52,231 nt of DNA, taken from positions 22,873-75,103 of the forward strand of contig NZ_KQ969065.1 of assembly GCF_001578775.1 (NCBI RefSeq), in the 5' to 3' direction. Under the pieces are notes generated by a model. It was not told the DNA's origin. It searched no databases and saw only the letters and a list, made by a program, of their open reading frames with translations. The first letter of the stretch is position 1; each line of letters begins with the position of its first letter. Below, piece by piece: positions 1-8,256 of this stretch. Made by a program: the position numbers and the translations under genes. The stretch comes from Streptococcus cristatus (GTDB lineage Bacteria > Bacillota > Bacilli > Lactobacillales > Streptococcaceae).

Positions 1-150
1 CAATTTCAAAATTGGAATCGCTTTTTTGTAATATAATTGTAACATTTCTTGGTTTGTTTATCAATTAATCATATTAACCCATTCAATTAGAGCATGCACA
101 ATTAACTCACTTCCAAACATTACTTAAATTTGATTTTATTATACACCTTG

Positions 151-190
151 AAAAATAAATAAACAGGACTTAAAAGTCCCGTTTATTTAT
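151..190 (-). terminator. Rho-independent terminator of the ComR-like gene
   Basis: A hairpin with arms at 155-170 and 175-190 and a 4-base loop overlaps the stop codon of the regulator gene. On the minus strand it is followed by a short U-tract (the A-run at 151-155). Confidence 0.75.
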
Positions 191-1109
191 ATGTATATTC
201 CTCTAAATTTTTCTCCCACTCATGCTGTAATTGGCGGGTTAAATTCTCATTTTGAAATAGTTTGGCAAGAGTTAGGGCATCTTCGTAAAGTTTTCTAGCT
301 TTATCAATGTTCTTTTCCTTTACTAAACTATACTTCCATTCCAACATCTTAATAATTGGCTCTTTTTGATAATCTTGAGTCGAGGTCATTATTTCATTTA
401 AGCGCTGAAATGCTTTATTAGTATGTGCAAAGCGACATCGAAATATCTCAACTGTCGGAACCATAATCAATATATCTCTCAGAAGAAATGCGTAGTTGCT
501 TGGAATATGGTCCTTAGAATTAAGCAAACCAACTGCTAGATCATCAAACAAATCCATGTCGAACTTTCCAGAGACCACCTCCTTTTCATCTATATACATT
601 TGATACAGACGAAGGATCAGTAAATCATTAACATCATAAAATTTCTTCTGACGCAACCGTTTTTCATTTCTGTCAAAAATTTCTTTGCCAAATGGTTTAC
701 CGTCATTCTCATAAGTGTAGAGATAAGATTGTAAAATATCTACAGCCAACTGTTCTTCACTAGGTAAATTATCATAGTAATTATCAAAAATAACATCCAA
801 CTGATTCTCTAATTCAGCCAGGACTTCCTGACTACCATAGATAGGCGTTCTTATAAGCTGATACTTGAGTTTCTGATATTCAGCTGGCAAATCGTCCATA
901 TTTTCTTGACCTATTAGCTCCGTTAGACCAGTGCCTAAACGCTCAGATAGATATTCTAAAGTTCGCAATGTAGGCTGAGACTGTCCGCTTTCAAGACGAG
1001 TTAGCTGCCGAACGGATAGCTTAGATTCATCATCACATAGTGCCTCTTTGGTCAATCCTTTAGCTTTCCGCAATTCTCTCAATCGCTGCCCAAATTCCTG
1101 ATTTGGCAT
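183..1109 (-). CDS. ComR/TprA-like peptide-sensing XRE regulator
   Basis: This 308-residue cytoplasmic transcription factor has an N-terminal XRE helix-turn-helix (about residues 5-65, containing LCDDESKLSVRQLTRLESG) and a long helical, TPR-like C-terminal region. That is the layout of the RRNPP families ComR, ScuR/SarF and TprA, which bind short exported pheromones and then activate promoters. The segment around residues 20-45 (LCxDE..L(S/T)VRQLxR(I/L)ExG) is very like ComR. A second member lies at 16871-17785 and is clearly paralogous across the N-terminal half. No target promoter or peptide ORF is visible next to this copy, but downstream sequence is cut off by the window edge. Whether it is closer to ComR or TprA cannot be settled by eye. 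Confidence 0.75.
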   Translation of the reverse strand: MPNQEFGQRLRELRKAKGLTKEALCDDESKLSVRQLTRLESGQSQPTLRTLEYLSERLGTGLTELIGQENMDDLPAEYQKLKYQLIRTPIYGSQEVLAELENQLDVIFDNYYDNLPSEEQLAVDILQSYLYTYENDGKPFGKEIFDRNEKRLRQKKFYDVNDLLILRLYQMYIDEKEVVSGKFDMDLFDDLAVGLLNSKDHIPSNYAFLLRDILIMVPTVEIFRCRFAHTNKAFQRLNEIMTSTQDYQKEPIIKMLEWKYSLVKEKNIDKARKLYEDALTLAKLFQNENLTRQLQHEWEKNLEEYTYK

Positions 1110-1157
1110 AGCCCTCTCCTTTCTGACACTTGAAAAGATATTGATTCTTATACTGTT

Positions 1158-1166
1158 ATTATACCA
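1158..1166 (-). promoter_or_regulatory. Extended -10 promoter of the ComR-like gene
   Basis: On the minus strand the sequence reads TGGTATAAT, a perfect -10 with the extended TGn motif. It lies about 50 bases upstream of the ATG and the RBS (AAAGGAGAGG). Confidence 0.6.
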
Positions 1167-1221
1167 TTTTTCTTTGCAAAAAGTCTAAAATAATAGGAAA
1201 GATAATTTTCACGGTATTACA

Positions 1222-1250
1222 AAAGGTTGAGCTCAAATCTCAACCTTCTT
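1222..1250 (-). terminator. Terminator after the P-loop kinase
   Basis: The arms AAGGTTGAG and CTCAACCTT surround a 7-base loop and overlap the kinase stop codon at 1240. A T-rich tract follows on the minus strand. Confidence 0.7.
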
Positions 1251-1746
1251 TTGTATGATGCAAATCCCGAACGATCCGCTCAAAGGCTGCTTCTAGAGAA
1301 TCTTCGTTCCTAAAGAACGATTCCTCTTCCCAGCCTAAGAAGTCTCGGTCTTTCCACCAGCGCTTCATGTCGGCTGGAGTAAATTCTTCTTGCTTCGCTC
1401 TAGTCTGATGGCGGCGGACGGTTTCTTCAAAAGTCAAATCATAGTAATAGGCTAGAGTCTGAGAAGAAAACAAAGTCCGCAACCGCTCTAGCATGTGCCC
1501 ATAAATATCTGTCTCATAAAATCCTTCTACCAGAACCAGCAAGTCATGCTCGTAACCGAAGCGTGCCAATGTCTCTGTCAGGTCAATAGACAAATTTCCC
1601 GGCTCGACTTTTTCCTTGAGCATGTCCCGTCTAACTGTGTCCTGCGCAATCAAAAGAGTCCCTCGGCCGTAGTGAGTCTGCAGTTTCCCAGCGAGACTAG
1701 ACTTGCCAGAGCCGGAATTGCCACGAATGATGACTAACTTGGCCAT
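1240..1746 (-). CDS. P-loop (AAA/zeta-toxin-like) small-molecule kinase
   Basis: This protein of about 168 residues has a Walker A motif near its N-terminus (IIRGNSGSGKSS). It continues as a compact P-loop kinase with VLVEGFY as the likely Walker B strand. Proteins of this size and shape act as nucleoside, shikimate or antibiotic kinases, but the substrate is not visible. I chose the ATG at 1746, which begins one base after the stop of the CoA-binding gene; a GTG at 1755 would give three extra residues and an 8-base overlap. The pair is probably translationally coupled. No signal peptide or membrane segment is seen. Confidence 0.75.
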   Translation of the reverse strand: MAKLVIIRGNSGSGKSSLAGKLQTHYGRGTLLIAQDTVRRDMLKEKVEPGNLSIDLTETLARFGYEHDLLVLVEGFYETDIYGHMLERLRTLFSSQTLAYYYDLTFEETVRRHQTRAKQEEFTPADMKRWWKDRDFLGWEEESFFRNEDSLEAAFERIVRDLHHTKEG

Positions 1747-1747
1747 C

Positions 1748-2185
1748 TTATTCACCCAGAATCAAGCGGGTATGCTCGCGTTTAATGCAGCGATCCATGA
1801 CAATATCATCCCGACCGGCTGCCCGCAAAATCTGCTCAGCTTCCTCACTCTCCAAGCCCAACTGAGCCCAGAAAATCTTGGCATCCGACTGCAGAAAATC
1901 AAGTGCCACATCCGGCAAAAACTCACTGCGGCGGTATACATCGACAATATCCACCGGAAAAGGAATATCTTTGAGACTGGCATAAACGGTCTCACCAAAA
2001 ATCTGACTGCCCACCGCCCGCGGATTGACTGGAATAATGCGATAGCCCCGCTCCTGCATTTCCTTAGAAACCCGGTGGCTGGTGGTCTCCTCCCGGTCGG
2101 ACAGGCCCACCACGGCAATCACTTTGCCGTTTTCTAAGTAATGTTTGACAATCCCGTCGCTGGGATTTTGAAAATGGTAAGTCAT
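1748..2185 (-). CDS. CoA-binding domain protein (YccU-like)
   Basis: This cytoplasmic protein of 145 residues belongs to the CoA_binding_2 family. It has a Rossmann-like start (KVIAVVGLSDREETTSHRVS), then IIPVNPRAVG and a conserved VDIVDVYRRSEF segment. Family members bind CoA or its thioesters, but their reaction is unknown. The start is the ATG at 2185, because AGGAGGAAGCCT is an excellent RBS directly before it; an upstream in-frame ATG lies inside that RBS. It is the first gene of a two-gene unit with the P-loop kinase. Confidence 0.8.
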   Translation of the reverse strand: MTYHFQNPSDGIVKHYLENGKVIAVVGLSDREETTSHRVSKEMQERGYRIIPVNPRAVGSQIFGETVYASLKDIPFPVDIVDVYRRSEFLPDVALDFLQSDAKIFWAQLGLESEEAEQILRAAGRDDIVMDRCIKREHTRLILGE

Positions 2186-2266
2186 AGGCTTCCTCCTCAT
2201 TCATAATAAAGCTAGATAGTTTTGCAAATATTGCGTCTTAATTGAATCCGAGCTAAACGCTGTGTG

Positions 2267-2310
2267 AAAAAGACAATCCGTTCTAGGAGCATCGCTCCTT
2301 CGTCCGGATT
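2267..2310 (-). terminator. Terminator downstream of polA
   Basis: This is a nested hairpin: outer arms 2275-2280 and 2305-2310 (AATCCG/CGGATT), and inner arms 2285-2290 and 2294-2299 (AGGAGC/GCTCCT). GTCTTTTTC follows on the minus strand. Confidence 0.6.
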
Positions 2311-2350
2311 CCTAATTTTCAGTCGGTTTTGACGCTCTTTGTATCTTATC

Positions 2351-4993
2351 TTACTTCGCCTCGTACCAAGTTTGGCCGGCATTTTCATCAGCTACCAGTG
2401 GAACGGCCAGCTCAATCGCGGATTCCATGGTTTCTTTGACTAACTGGCGGACGGCTGTTAGCTCGTCATTTGGCACTTCCAGTACGATTTCATCGTGAAC
2501 CTGCAAGAGCATGCGAGACTTGAAATTCTTCTCTGTCAGTGCTCGGTCCAGATTAATCATAGCGACTTTGAGAATGTCTGCGGCGGAGCCTTGGATCGGG
2601 CTGTTGATGGCTGTGCGCTCCGCAAAATTTCGGATGTTAAAGTTGCGGGAATTGATGTCCGGCAAGGAGCGACGGCGATGATAAATGGTCTCTACATAGC
2701 CCTTATCACGCGCTTCGCGAACAATGGTTTCCATGTAATTTTTGATTCCTGGGAAACGCTCAAAATAAGTCTGAATATAATCTTTAGCTGCCTTACGGGA
2801 AATGCCCAAATTATTAGCCAGTCCGAAGTCGGAAATGCCATAGACCACTCCGAAGTTGACGGCCTTGGCATTGCGACGGTCATTTGGTGTCACATCCTCT
2901 GCCTTTTCAATACCAAAGACCCGCATAGCTGTGGCCGTGTGAATGTCTTCTCCATGCTGGAAGGCAGCAATCAAATGCTCGTCCTGCGAAATATGAGCCA
3001 GCACCCGCAGCTCAATCTGGGAATAATCCGAACTGAGAAGCACGCTGTCTGCCCACTCCGGCACAAAGGCCTTGCGAATGAGGCGCCCCTGCTCCAAACG
3101 AACGGGGATATTCTGCAGATTCGGGTCAACCGAGGACAGGCGGCCAGTCTGGGTCAAATCCTGAACATAGCGAGTGTGAATCTTGCCGTCAGCCGCAATC
3201 GCCTCCTGCAGTCCGATGATATAAGTGGACTGGAGCTTGCTGATTTGACGGTATTCCAGAATCTTAGACACAATCGGTGCAATGGGAGCTAGACGCTCCA
3301 GCACGTCAACCGCTGTCGAGTAGCCCGTCTTGGTCTTTTTGGTGTACTCCAGCGGCAACCCCATATCTTCAAAGAGAATGGTTCCCAACTGTTTCGGCGA
3401 GTTAATATTAAACTCCTGACCAGCCAGATCATAAACCTCCTGAGTCAGACTTTCCAGCGTCTTTTCATTTTCCGCCTGCATGCCCTGCAGGGTTTCCCGC
3501 TCAACCTTGATACCCGCAATCTCCATCTTGGCTAGGACAAAGGCCAACGGCTGCTCCATTTCAAGCAACAAATCCAGCTGATCGTGGGAACGGAGCTGTT
3601 CTTGCATTGGCTCTTCTGTTTCCAGCAGTACTTGAACCTTACGAGCTAGATGCTCAAAGAGCTGCTCTTGCTCGGGTAGAGCGCGCTTGGCCCCCTTGCC
3701 ATAAATCTCATCATCCGTCGGCAGGATTGTTTGGCCGTAAAGCCGAGCAATAGTCGCCAGCTCATTGTCTTCGACTGTCGAAAGCAGATACTTGGCTAGG
3801 CGCGCATCAAAGGCTGCTGCTGGTAGTTCAATGCCGTAATGACTGAGCAATACCTTGGCCCGCTTGAGGTCGTAGGTTTTCAGAGCTGTTTTTGTCAAAA
3901 ACTCCTGAAAGAGAGGTTGCTGTAGTAAATCGCTGGTGCCGACATAAATCTGACGGCTATCGCCCCAGGCAAGACCGACAATCTCTTCCTTGTGGTAGTT
4001 GTCACCCAAGATTTCAAAATAGAAGAATTGCTCTGGTGCCAGCATATCCGCTGTCACCTCAGTCACTTTGGTAAATTCAATTGGTTTGACTTCTACTGAT
4101 TCCTGACCAGTTCCTAGCTGAGCCTTGAGCTGCTTGAAACCCATCTCATCGTAGAACTTGCTCAGTGCCTCTACCTGTGGACCCTTATAAACCAAATCAT
4201 CCAGTCCGATTTCAATCGGAGCCTGAGTATTGATGGTAGCTAGGGTTTTTGATAAGAAGGCCTTATCCTTGTCATTGATCAGATTTTCCTTCATCTTAGA
4301 AGCCTTGAGCTGGTCGATGTTTTCATAGAGATTTTCCAAAGAACCGTACTCCAAGAGGAGCTTGAGACCAGTCTTCTCGCCGATCTTGGTCACGCCGGGA
4401 ATATTGTCCGACTGATCGCCCATCAGCGCCTTGAGGTCAATGAACTGCTCTGGTGTGATGCCCATCTTTTCCATGAGGTAGGCTGGGGTAAATTCCTCAA
4501 ACTCGGCCACACCTTTCTTGGAAATCTCCACCACAGTATTCTCATCCGTCAGCTGAATCAAGTCTTTATCGCCACTGACAATGGTCACATCGTAAGGTAC
4601 AGCTGTCTTTTCAGCCATCTTGTCCAAGGTTCCGATGATGTCATCCGCCTCGTATTGAGGCAAATCATAGAAGTGAATGCCTAGGTGCTGCAGCATTTCT
4701 CGGATAAAGGGCAGCTGCTCACGAAATTCATCCGGTGTCTTGGCCCGACCAGCCTTATAGTCTGCGTACATCTCGGTCCGGAAGGTCGTCTTGCCAGCAT
4801 CAAAAGCTACCAGGACATGAGTCGGCTGCACGCGCTCCAAGAGATGATTGAGCATGAGGTGGAAGCCATAAATAGCATTGGTATGCAGGCCCGATGGACT
4901 CTTAAAACGGTCAATTTGATTATAAAGCGCAAAAAAAGCGCGAAAAGCAACGGACGAACCGTCGATTAATAATAATTTGTTCTTTTTTTCCAT
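2351..4993 (-). CDS. polA: DNA polymerase I
   Basis: Family A DNA polymerase, 880 residues, for Okazaki fragment maturation and repair. An N-terminal 5'-3' exonuclease (about 1-290, starting LLLIDGSSVAFRAFFALY) is followed by a degenerate 3'-5' exonuclease domain and the polymerase domain (about 480-880). Polymerase motifs are clear: DYSQIELRVLAH, RRNAKAVNFGVVYGIS and VHDEIVLEVP. The acidic DxE pair of exonuclease motif I is missing (the site reads FYFEILG), so proofreading is probably absent, as known for other Gram-positive Pol I enzymes. There is no Shine-Dalgarno, and the promoter places transcription start on the ATG itself. The N-terminus matches the family, so this start is secure. Confidence 0.97.
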   Translation of the reverse strand: MEKKNKLLLIDGSSVAFRAFFALYNQIDRFKSPSGLHTNAIYGFHLMLNHLLERVQPTHVLVAFDAGKTTFRTEMYADYKAGRAKTPDEFREQLPFIREMLQHLGIHFYDLPQYEADDIIGTLDKMAEKTAVPYDVTIVSGDKDLIQLTDENTVVEISKKGVAEFEEFTPAYLMEKMGITPEQFIDLKALMGDQSDNIPGVTKIGEKTGLKLLLEYGSLENLYENIDQLKASKMKENLINDKDKAFLSKTLATINTQAPIEIGLDDLVYKGPQVEALSKFYDEMGFKQLKAQLGTGQESVEVKPIEFTKVTEVTADMLAPEQFFYFEILGDNYHKEEIVGLAWGDSRQIYVGTSDLLQQPLFQEFLTKTALKTYDLKRAKVLLSHYGIELPAAAFDARLAKYLLSTVEDNELATIARLYGQTILPTDDEIYGKGAKRALPEQEQLFEHLARKVQVLLETEEPMQEQLRSHDQLDLLLEMEQPLAFVLAKMEIAGIKVERETLQGMQAENEKTLESLTQEVYDLAGQEFNINSPKQLGTILFEDMGLPLEYTKKTKTGYSTAVDVLERLAPIAPIVSKILEYRQISKLQSTYIIGLQEAIAADGKIHTRYVQDLTQTGRLSSVDPNLQNIPVRLEQGRLIRKAFVPEWADSVLLSSDYSQIELRVLAHISQDEHLIAAFQHGEDIHTATAMRVFGIEKAEDVTPNDRRNAKAVNFGVVYGISDFGLANNLGISRKAAKDYIQTYFERFPGIKNYMETIVREARDKGYVETIYHRRRSLPDINSRNFNIRNFAERTAINSPIQGSAADILKVAMINLDRALTEKNFKSRMLLQVHDEIVLEVPNDELTAVRQLVKETMESAIELAVPLVADENAGQTWYEAK

Positions 4994-5008
4994 AGGTTTA
5001 TTATAACA
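4993..5008 (-). promoter_or_regulatory. Leaderless polA promoter (extended -10)
   Basis: The minus strand reads TGTTATAATAAACCTATG. The TATAAT lies at 5000-5005, so counting -7 at 5000 puts +1 at 4993, the A of the polA ATG. No RBS is present. Confidence 0.65.
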
Positions 5009-5077
5009 CGAAAGGCGGACAAAGACAGAAAAGGCGGCGTGGAAAATAGGTAGAAAATGAATTGAGATTTAAATTTT

Positions 5078-5092
5078 GCTATAATTATCCTA
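5078..5092 (+). promoter_or_regulatory. Leaderless promoter of the histidine phosphatase gene
   Basis: TGCTATAAT at 5077-5085 is followed by six bases and then ATG. With -7 at 5085, +1 falls on 5092, the A of the start codon. There is no RBS. The site is divergent from the polA promoter. Confidence 0.65.
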
Positions 5093-5634
5093 TGAAAAAC
5101 ACTTACTATTTTATCCGTCATGCGCATTCTATCTATACACCTGATGAAATCAACCGACCTTTATCAGATAAAGGACAAGCTTCCTTGGCGCAGCTTGACT
5201 TTTTAGCAGACAAATCCATTACCGCCATTTATTCTAGTCCCTACTGCAGAGCCATTCAAACGGTCGAGCCTTTAGCACAAAGTCTGAAACTCGCTATTCA
5301 AACCGACAAACGACTAATAGAGCGAAAGCTGAGCAGTCAAGCGATTGCCGACCCAGATTTTGAAGAAGCTCTCATGAAACTTTGGTCGCGGCCAACATTT
5401 TCACTTGTTGATGGTGAATCCAATCAGCAAGCTCAACAGCGTGCTTTAGCTCTTCTTCATGAGCTAGAAAGCAAACATCAAAACGAAGAAATTATCATCA
5501 GTTCCCACGGAAATCTGATTTGCATCTTGCTGAGCGCATTTGACTCCAGCATTGATTATAACTTCTGGCGCAACCTAAGCATGCCAGATGTACTGGTTTT
5601 AGACAAAGATGAAAAAATCACTCGCCTTCTCTAA
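5092..5634 (+). CDS. Histidine phosphatase (phosphoglycerate mutase-like)
   Basis: A 180-residue cytoplasmic member of the histidine phosphatase superfamily. The family landmarks appear in order: the catalytic RHA motif (FIRHAHS, residues 8-13), a second arginine in YSSPYCRAIQT, a conserved acidic segment (LIERK), and the second histidine in SSHGN near residue 143. Members are phosphatases or mutases of diverse substrates, and the substrate here cannot be read from sequence. The gene is divergent from polA and monocistronic. I start at 5092 (MKNTYYF) because the upstream extension to 5062 would run through the -10 box. Confidence 0.85.
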   Translation: MKNTYYFIRHAHSIYTPDEINRPLSDKGQASLAQLDFLADKSITAIYSSPYCRAIQTVEPLAQSLKLAIQTDKRLIERKLSSQAIADPDFEEALMKLWSRPTFSLVDGESNQQAQQRALALLHELESKHQNEEIIISSHGNLICILLSAFDSSIDYNFWRNLSMPDVLVLDKDEKITRLL

Positions 5635-5726
5635 AAGAAACTTGCCTTGCCTCGTATCGCCTAGCAAGAGCCAGCTATATCTTATCTCTCTTCTATGGTA
5701 TAATAATAAAAACTAGGAGGTGAAGC

Positions 5727-6212
5727 ATGTTCCCAATAACCATTCCAACTCTTGTGACTGAGGAAGTGTATCAACGATTTGCTTGGTCTATTTTCTTACG
5801 CGGGAAAAGATTCTTGCTGAATATGTTCATTTTGATAGGAATTCTATCTCTATATCTTATCTTCCTACCTGACAACCTGAAGCGATTTTCTTTCTTCATC
5901 GTGCTATTTACATCTTTGATTATGTTCCCAGTAATGTACTTTGGCACGGACTTTCAGATAAGGAAGGCCTATCGAAAAACTCCTTTCTGGAAGGATATGG
6001 AGCAAACTCTTATATTTGAGAAAGATAAATTCTCTGTGAAAAGCAAACGTGGAGAGTTTCTTTATAGCTATGATGACATCGTCAAAGTTTTTCATACTAA
6101 GGAAGATTTTTATATCATGTTGGGACCAATTGTTGGTTTCCCTATTGAAAAAAAGAACTGTACGCCCGAGGCGCTTGAGTTCTTGCTAGAACTTCACATT
6201 GAGCATATGTAA
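5727..6212 (+). CDS. YcxB-like membrane protein
   Basis: 161 residues with two transmembrane helices (about 28-50 and 56-76) followed by a C-terminal cytoplasmic beta-rich domain. The segment FEKDKFSVKSKRGEFLYSYD is typical of the YcxB-like domain. The function of the family is unknown. The start is fixed by a strong AGGAGGTGA RBS, with a TGGTATAAT extended -10 at 5696-5704. The gene stands alone, ending at a terminator shared with the convergent HAD gene. Confidence 0.7.
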   Translation: MFPITIPTLVTEEVYQRFAWSIFLRGKRFLLNMFILIGILSLYLIFLPDNLKRFSFFIVLFTSLIMFPVMYFGTDFQIRKAYRKTPFWKDMEQTLIFEKDKFSVKSKRGEFLYSYDDIVKVFHTKEDFYIMLGPIVGFPIEKKNCTPEALEFLLELHIEHM

Positions 6213-6216
6213 AAGA

Positions 6217-6262
6217 AAAAGCAGGCTAGACTGACAGTAGATCAGTTCTGGTCTGCTTTTTA
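6217..6262. terminator. Bidirectional terminator between YcxB-like and HAD genes
   Basis: AAAAAGCAG and CTGCTTTTT form the outer stem, extended by ACTGA/TCAGT. Both strands end in a U-tract, and the HAD stop codon lies at its edge. Confidence 0.8.
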
Positions 6263-6874
6263 TCTTGTAAATAATTGCTTGATATCCACCAACTTCTCTA
6301 TTTTCTGATTGATTTCTGGTCGGTAGTCACAGAAGTTAATGCTCTGGATGCCACTGTTGACGGCGACATCCACATCCAGTGTCCGATCACCGATATAGTA
6401 TGTCTTCTGCTTGTCCAGACAATATTTCTCGAGCAGATAGTCGACACCTTCTGGGTGGGGCTTGCGCTCAAAGCCATTGGCCGTTGTGATGATTTCTGTA
6501 AAATAGTCATGAATGCCCAAGTCTTGCAAGATTTGATGGGCATTGAGTCCCTTGTGGGTATAGACGAACTGGGCAGTGCCCTGCTCCTCAGCCCAGGCCA
6601 GTATCTCCGCCGCTCCTTCCATCAGATGGACCTGAGCATTTTTCTCCTTTAGGCTTGCTCCACGGAAGGCATTCATCTCGGCAGCGTCCAAACCTTTCTC
6701 AGATGCTACTTTTTCCAAGAGCTTCTGGACAGAGTGTTTTAGGATATAGCTGTGAATACTCGCCCTGTCAAAGTCCAGACCATAGTGAGCGTAGGTCTCC
6801 TCAATTCCTGCCAAAATAGCATCGTAGGAGTCCAGCAAGGTGCCGTCCAAATCCCAAATAAACGCTGTTGTCAT
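6260..6874 (-). CDS. HAD-superfamily phosphatase (phosphoglycolate phosphatase-like)
   Basis: 204 residues. The HAD nucleophile motif is DLDGT (D8, D10); motif II is near VYTHKG; the lysine is in ERKPHPEG; the acidic motif is IGDRTLDVDVA. A helical cap lies between motifs I and II (subfamily IA). Such enzymes dephosphorylate small phosphorylated metabolites, but the specific substrate is unknown. Its ATG overlaps the stop of the MATE gene in an ATGA, so the two are translationally coupled, with the exporter first. Confidence 0.85.
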   Translation of the reverse strand: MTTAFIWDLDGTLLDSYDAILAGIEETYAHYGLDFDRASIHSYILKHSVQKLLEKVASEKGLDAAEMNAFRGASLKEKNAQVHLMEGAAEILAWAEEQGTAQFVYTHKGLNAHQILQDLGIHDYFTEIITTANGFERKPHPEGVDYLLEKYCLDKQKTYYIGDRTLDVDVAVNSGIQSINFCDYRPEINQKIEKLVDIKQLFTR

Positions 6875-8148
6875 GTGATTTCCCTCATTTTTCTGTCAAA
6901 TAAAACCTTTAAAAATAACCAGCGGAAGCCATTGTCCAAGAGCGTCCCCGCCCAGACTCCTGGCAGACCCAAGCCAAAGGTCACACCCAACAAATAGCCT
7001 GAAATGATGCGAATTAGCCACATACCAATAGTCGTGGCATAAAAGGGCAGTCTGGCATTGCCCAGCCCCTGCCAAACCGCTGTGTAAATCACGGTTCCAG
7101 CTGCCATGGGAGTTCCCAGCAGGGAGAAGAGGATGACCGAAAGACTGGCTGTGATCGCTCCGCTATTGTCCGTATAGAGTAAGGTCAGCGGTCGACCAAG
7201 TGCGAAAATACCTAAAGCCAAGGGCAGCATGCAAGCAAAAGACAGCCAGAAGGCCCGCTGACGAATCAGACCAACCGCTTGCATATCGCCCTCCCCAACC
7301 GCATGGGCTACCAACATGACTGTTGCTGTCGCGACCCCGAAAGCCGGCATGTAGTTAAACTGGGTCAGGACTTCGCCGATGGCATTCCCCGCTACTGCAT
7401 CCGTCCCAAAGACAACCACAATGGCGATAACCACCACATCGCCCGCCCGCATCATGAGCCGCTCTCCAGCAGCCGGCAAAGACAGGCGCAAGAGCTCTCC
7501 ATCTAAGCCCCAGCGCCAGCGGATTGTGGACAAATCCAGCTCCCGCCAGAGAATGAGCACACCGACCAAACGAGCCAGCACCGTCCCCAGCGCTACACCG
7601 ACAATACCAAGCTGAAAGGCATAAATCCCCAGACCGGAAAAGAGGGCATTGAGGACATTGGTCAGAAGACTAACATACATGGGGAATCTAGGATTGCGCG
7701 TGACCCGCACCAGAGCTCCAAAGGAAGTCATCAAGCCTAGTAGGACAATTGTTCCACCAACCAGAGCCAGATAAAGACCACCTGCTTCAGCCACCGCTTT
7801 TTCCGTTCCCAAAAGGTCCAGCATCTGCCTACCAAAGAGCAGGGAAAGCAGCCCCAATGGAAGGCTCAGAAGCAGCGTCAGCTTGATAGCCTCAGCTGTA
7901 TGATAGGCCAAACGCTCCTTGTCTCCTTGAGCCAGAGTCTTGGAGATGAGACTGGAAACAGCAGCCCCCAGCGCGATAAAGATTGCCTGATAAATAGTAA
8001 TGATGTTACCGGCCACCGAGACACCAGAAATTGCAATCAGCCCTAGACCGGCCACCAGATAGCTGTCGACCATTCCCATGAGCATCTGCAAAAAATTCTC
8101 CGCCATAGCCGGCAAGGCGATATTCATGATTTTTTTATAAGTTGTCAT
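6871..8148 (-). CDS. MATE-family efflux transporter
   Basis: 425 residues with about 12 hydrophobic helices in two halves, the MATE layout. The beginning IMNIALPAMAENFLQMLMG and MVDSYLVAGLGL are characteristic. Family members export cationic drugs or metabolites using Na+ or H+ gradients at the cytoplasmic membrane. The RBS is AAGAGGGAG, with 12 bases before the ATG. The gene heads a two-gene operon with the HAD phosphatase. Confidence 0.88.
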   Translation of the reverse strand: MTTYKKIMNIALPAMAENFLQMLMGMVDSYLVAGLGLIAISGVSVAGNIITIYQAIFIALGAAVSSLISKTLAQGDKERLAYHTAEAIKLTLLLSLPLGLLSLLFGRQMLDLLGTEKAVAEAGGLYLALVGGTIVLLGLMTSFGALVRVTRNPRFPMYVSLLTNVLNALFSGLGIYAFQLGIVGVALGTVLARLVGVLILWRELDLSTIRWRWGLDGELLRLSLPAAGERLMMRAGDVVVIAIVVVFGTDAVAGNAIGEVLTQFNYMPAFGVATATVMLVAHAVGEGDMQAVGLIRQRAFWLSFACMLPLALGIFALGRPLTLLYTDNSGAITASLSVILFSLLGTPMAAGTVIYTAVWQGLGNARLPFYATTIGMWLIRIISGYLLGVTFGLGLPGVWAGTLLDNGFRWLFLKVLFDRKMREIT

Positions 8149-8206
8149 AGAGAAAATTCTCCCTCTTAAGCATCAGCTACTTCCCTTTCTTTCATTAGGT
8201 ATCCTA

Positions 8207-8238
8207 AGAAAAAATCAGCCAGATATCCAGCTGATTTT
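8207..8238 (-). terminator. Terminator of thrC
   Basis: The arms AAAATCAGC and GCTGATTTT (8211-8219, 8230-8238) are followed by a T-run on the minus strand, just downstream of the thrC stop. Confidence 0.8.
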
Positions 8239-8256
8239 AGGCTTTCTAAGCCATTT

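Noticed and set aside
1..28. Small inverted repeat CAATTT/AAATTG followed by CTTTTTTG at the left edge
   Set aside because: It may be the terminator of a gene outside the window, but the stem is too short and context is missing.
5904..6095. Minus-strand ORF inside the YcxB-like gene
   Set aside because: Antisense shadow without RBS or family resemblance.
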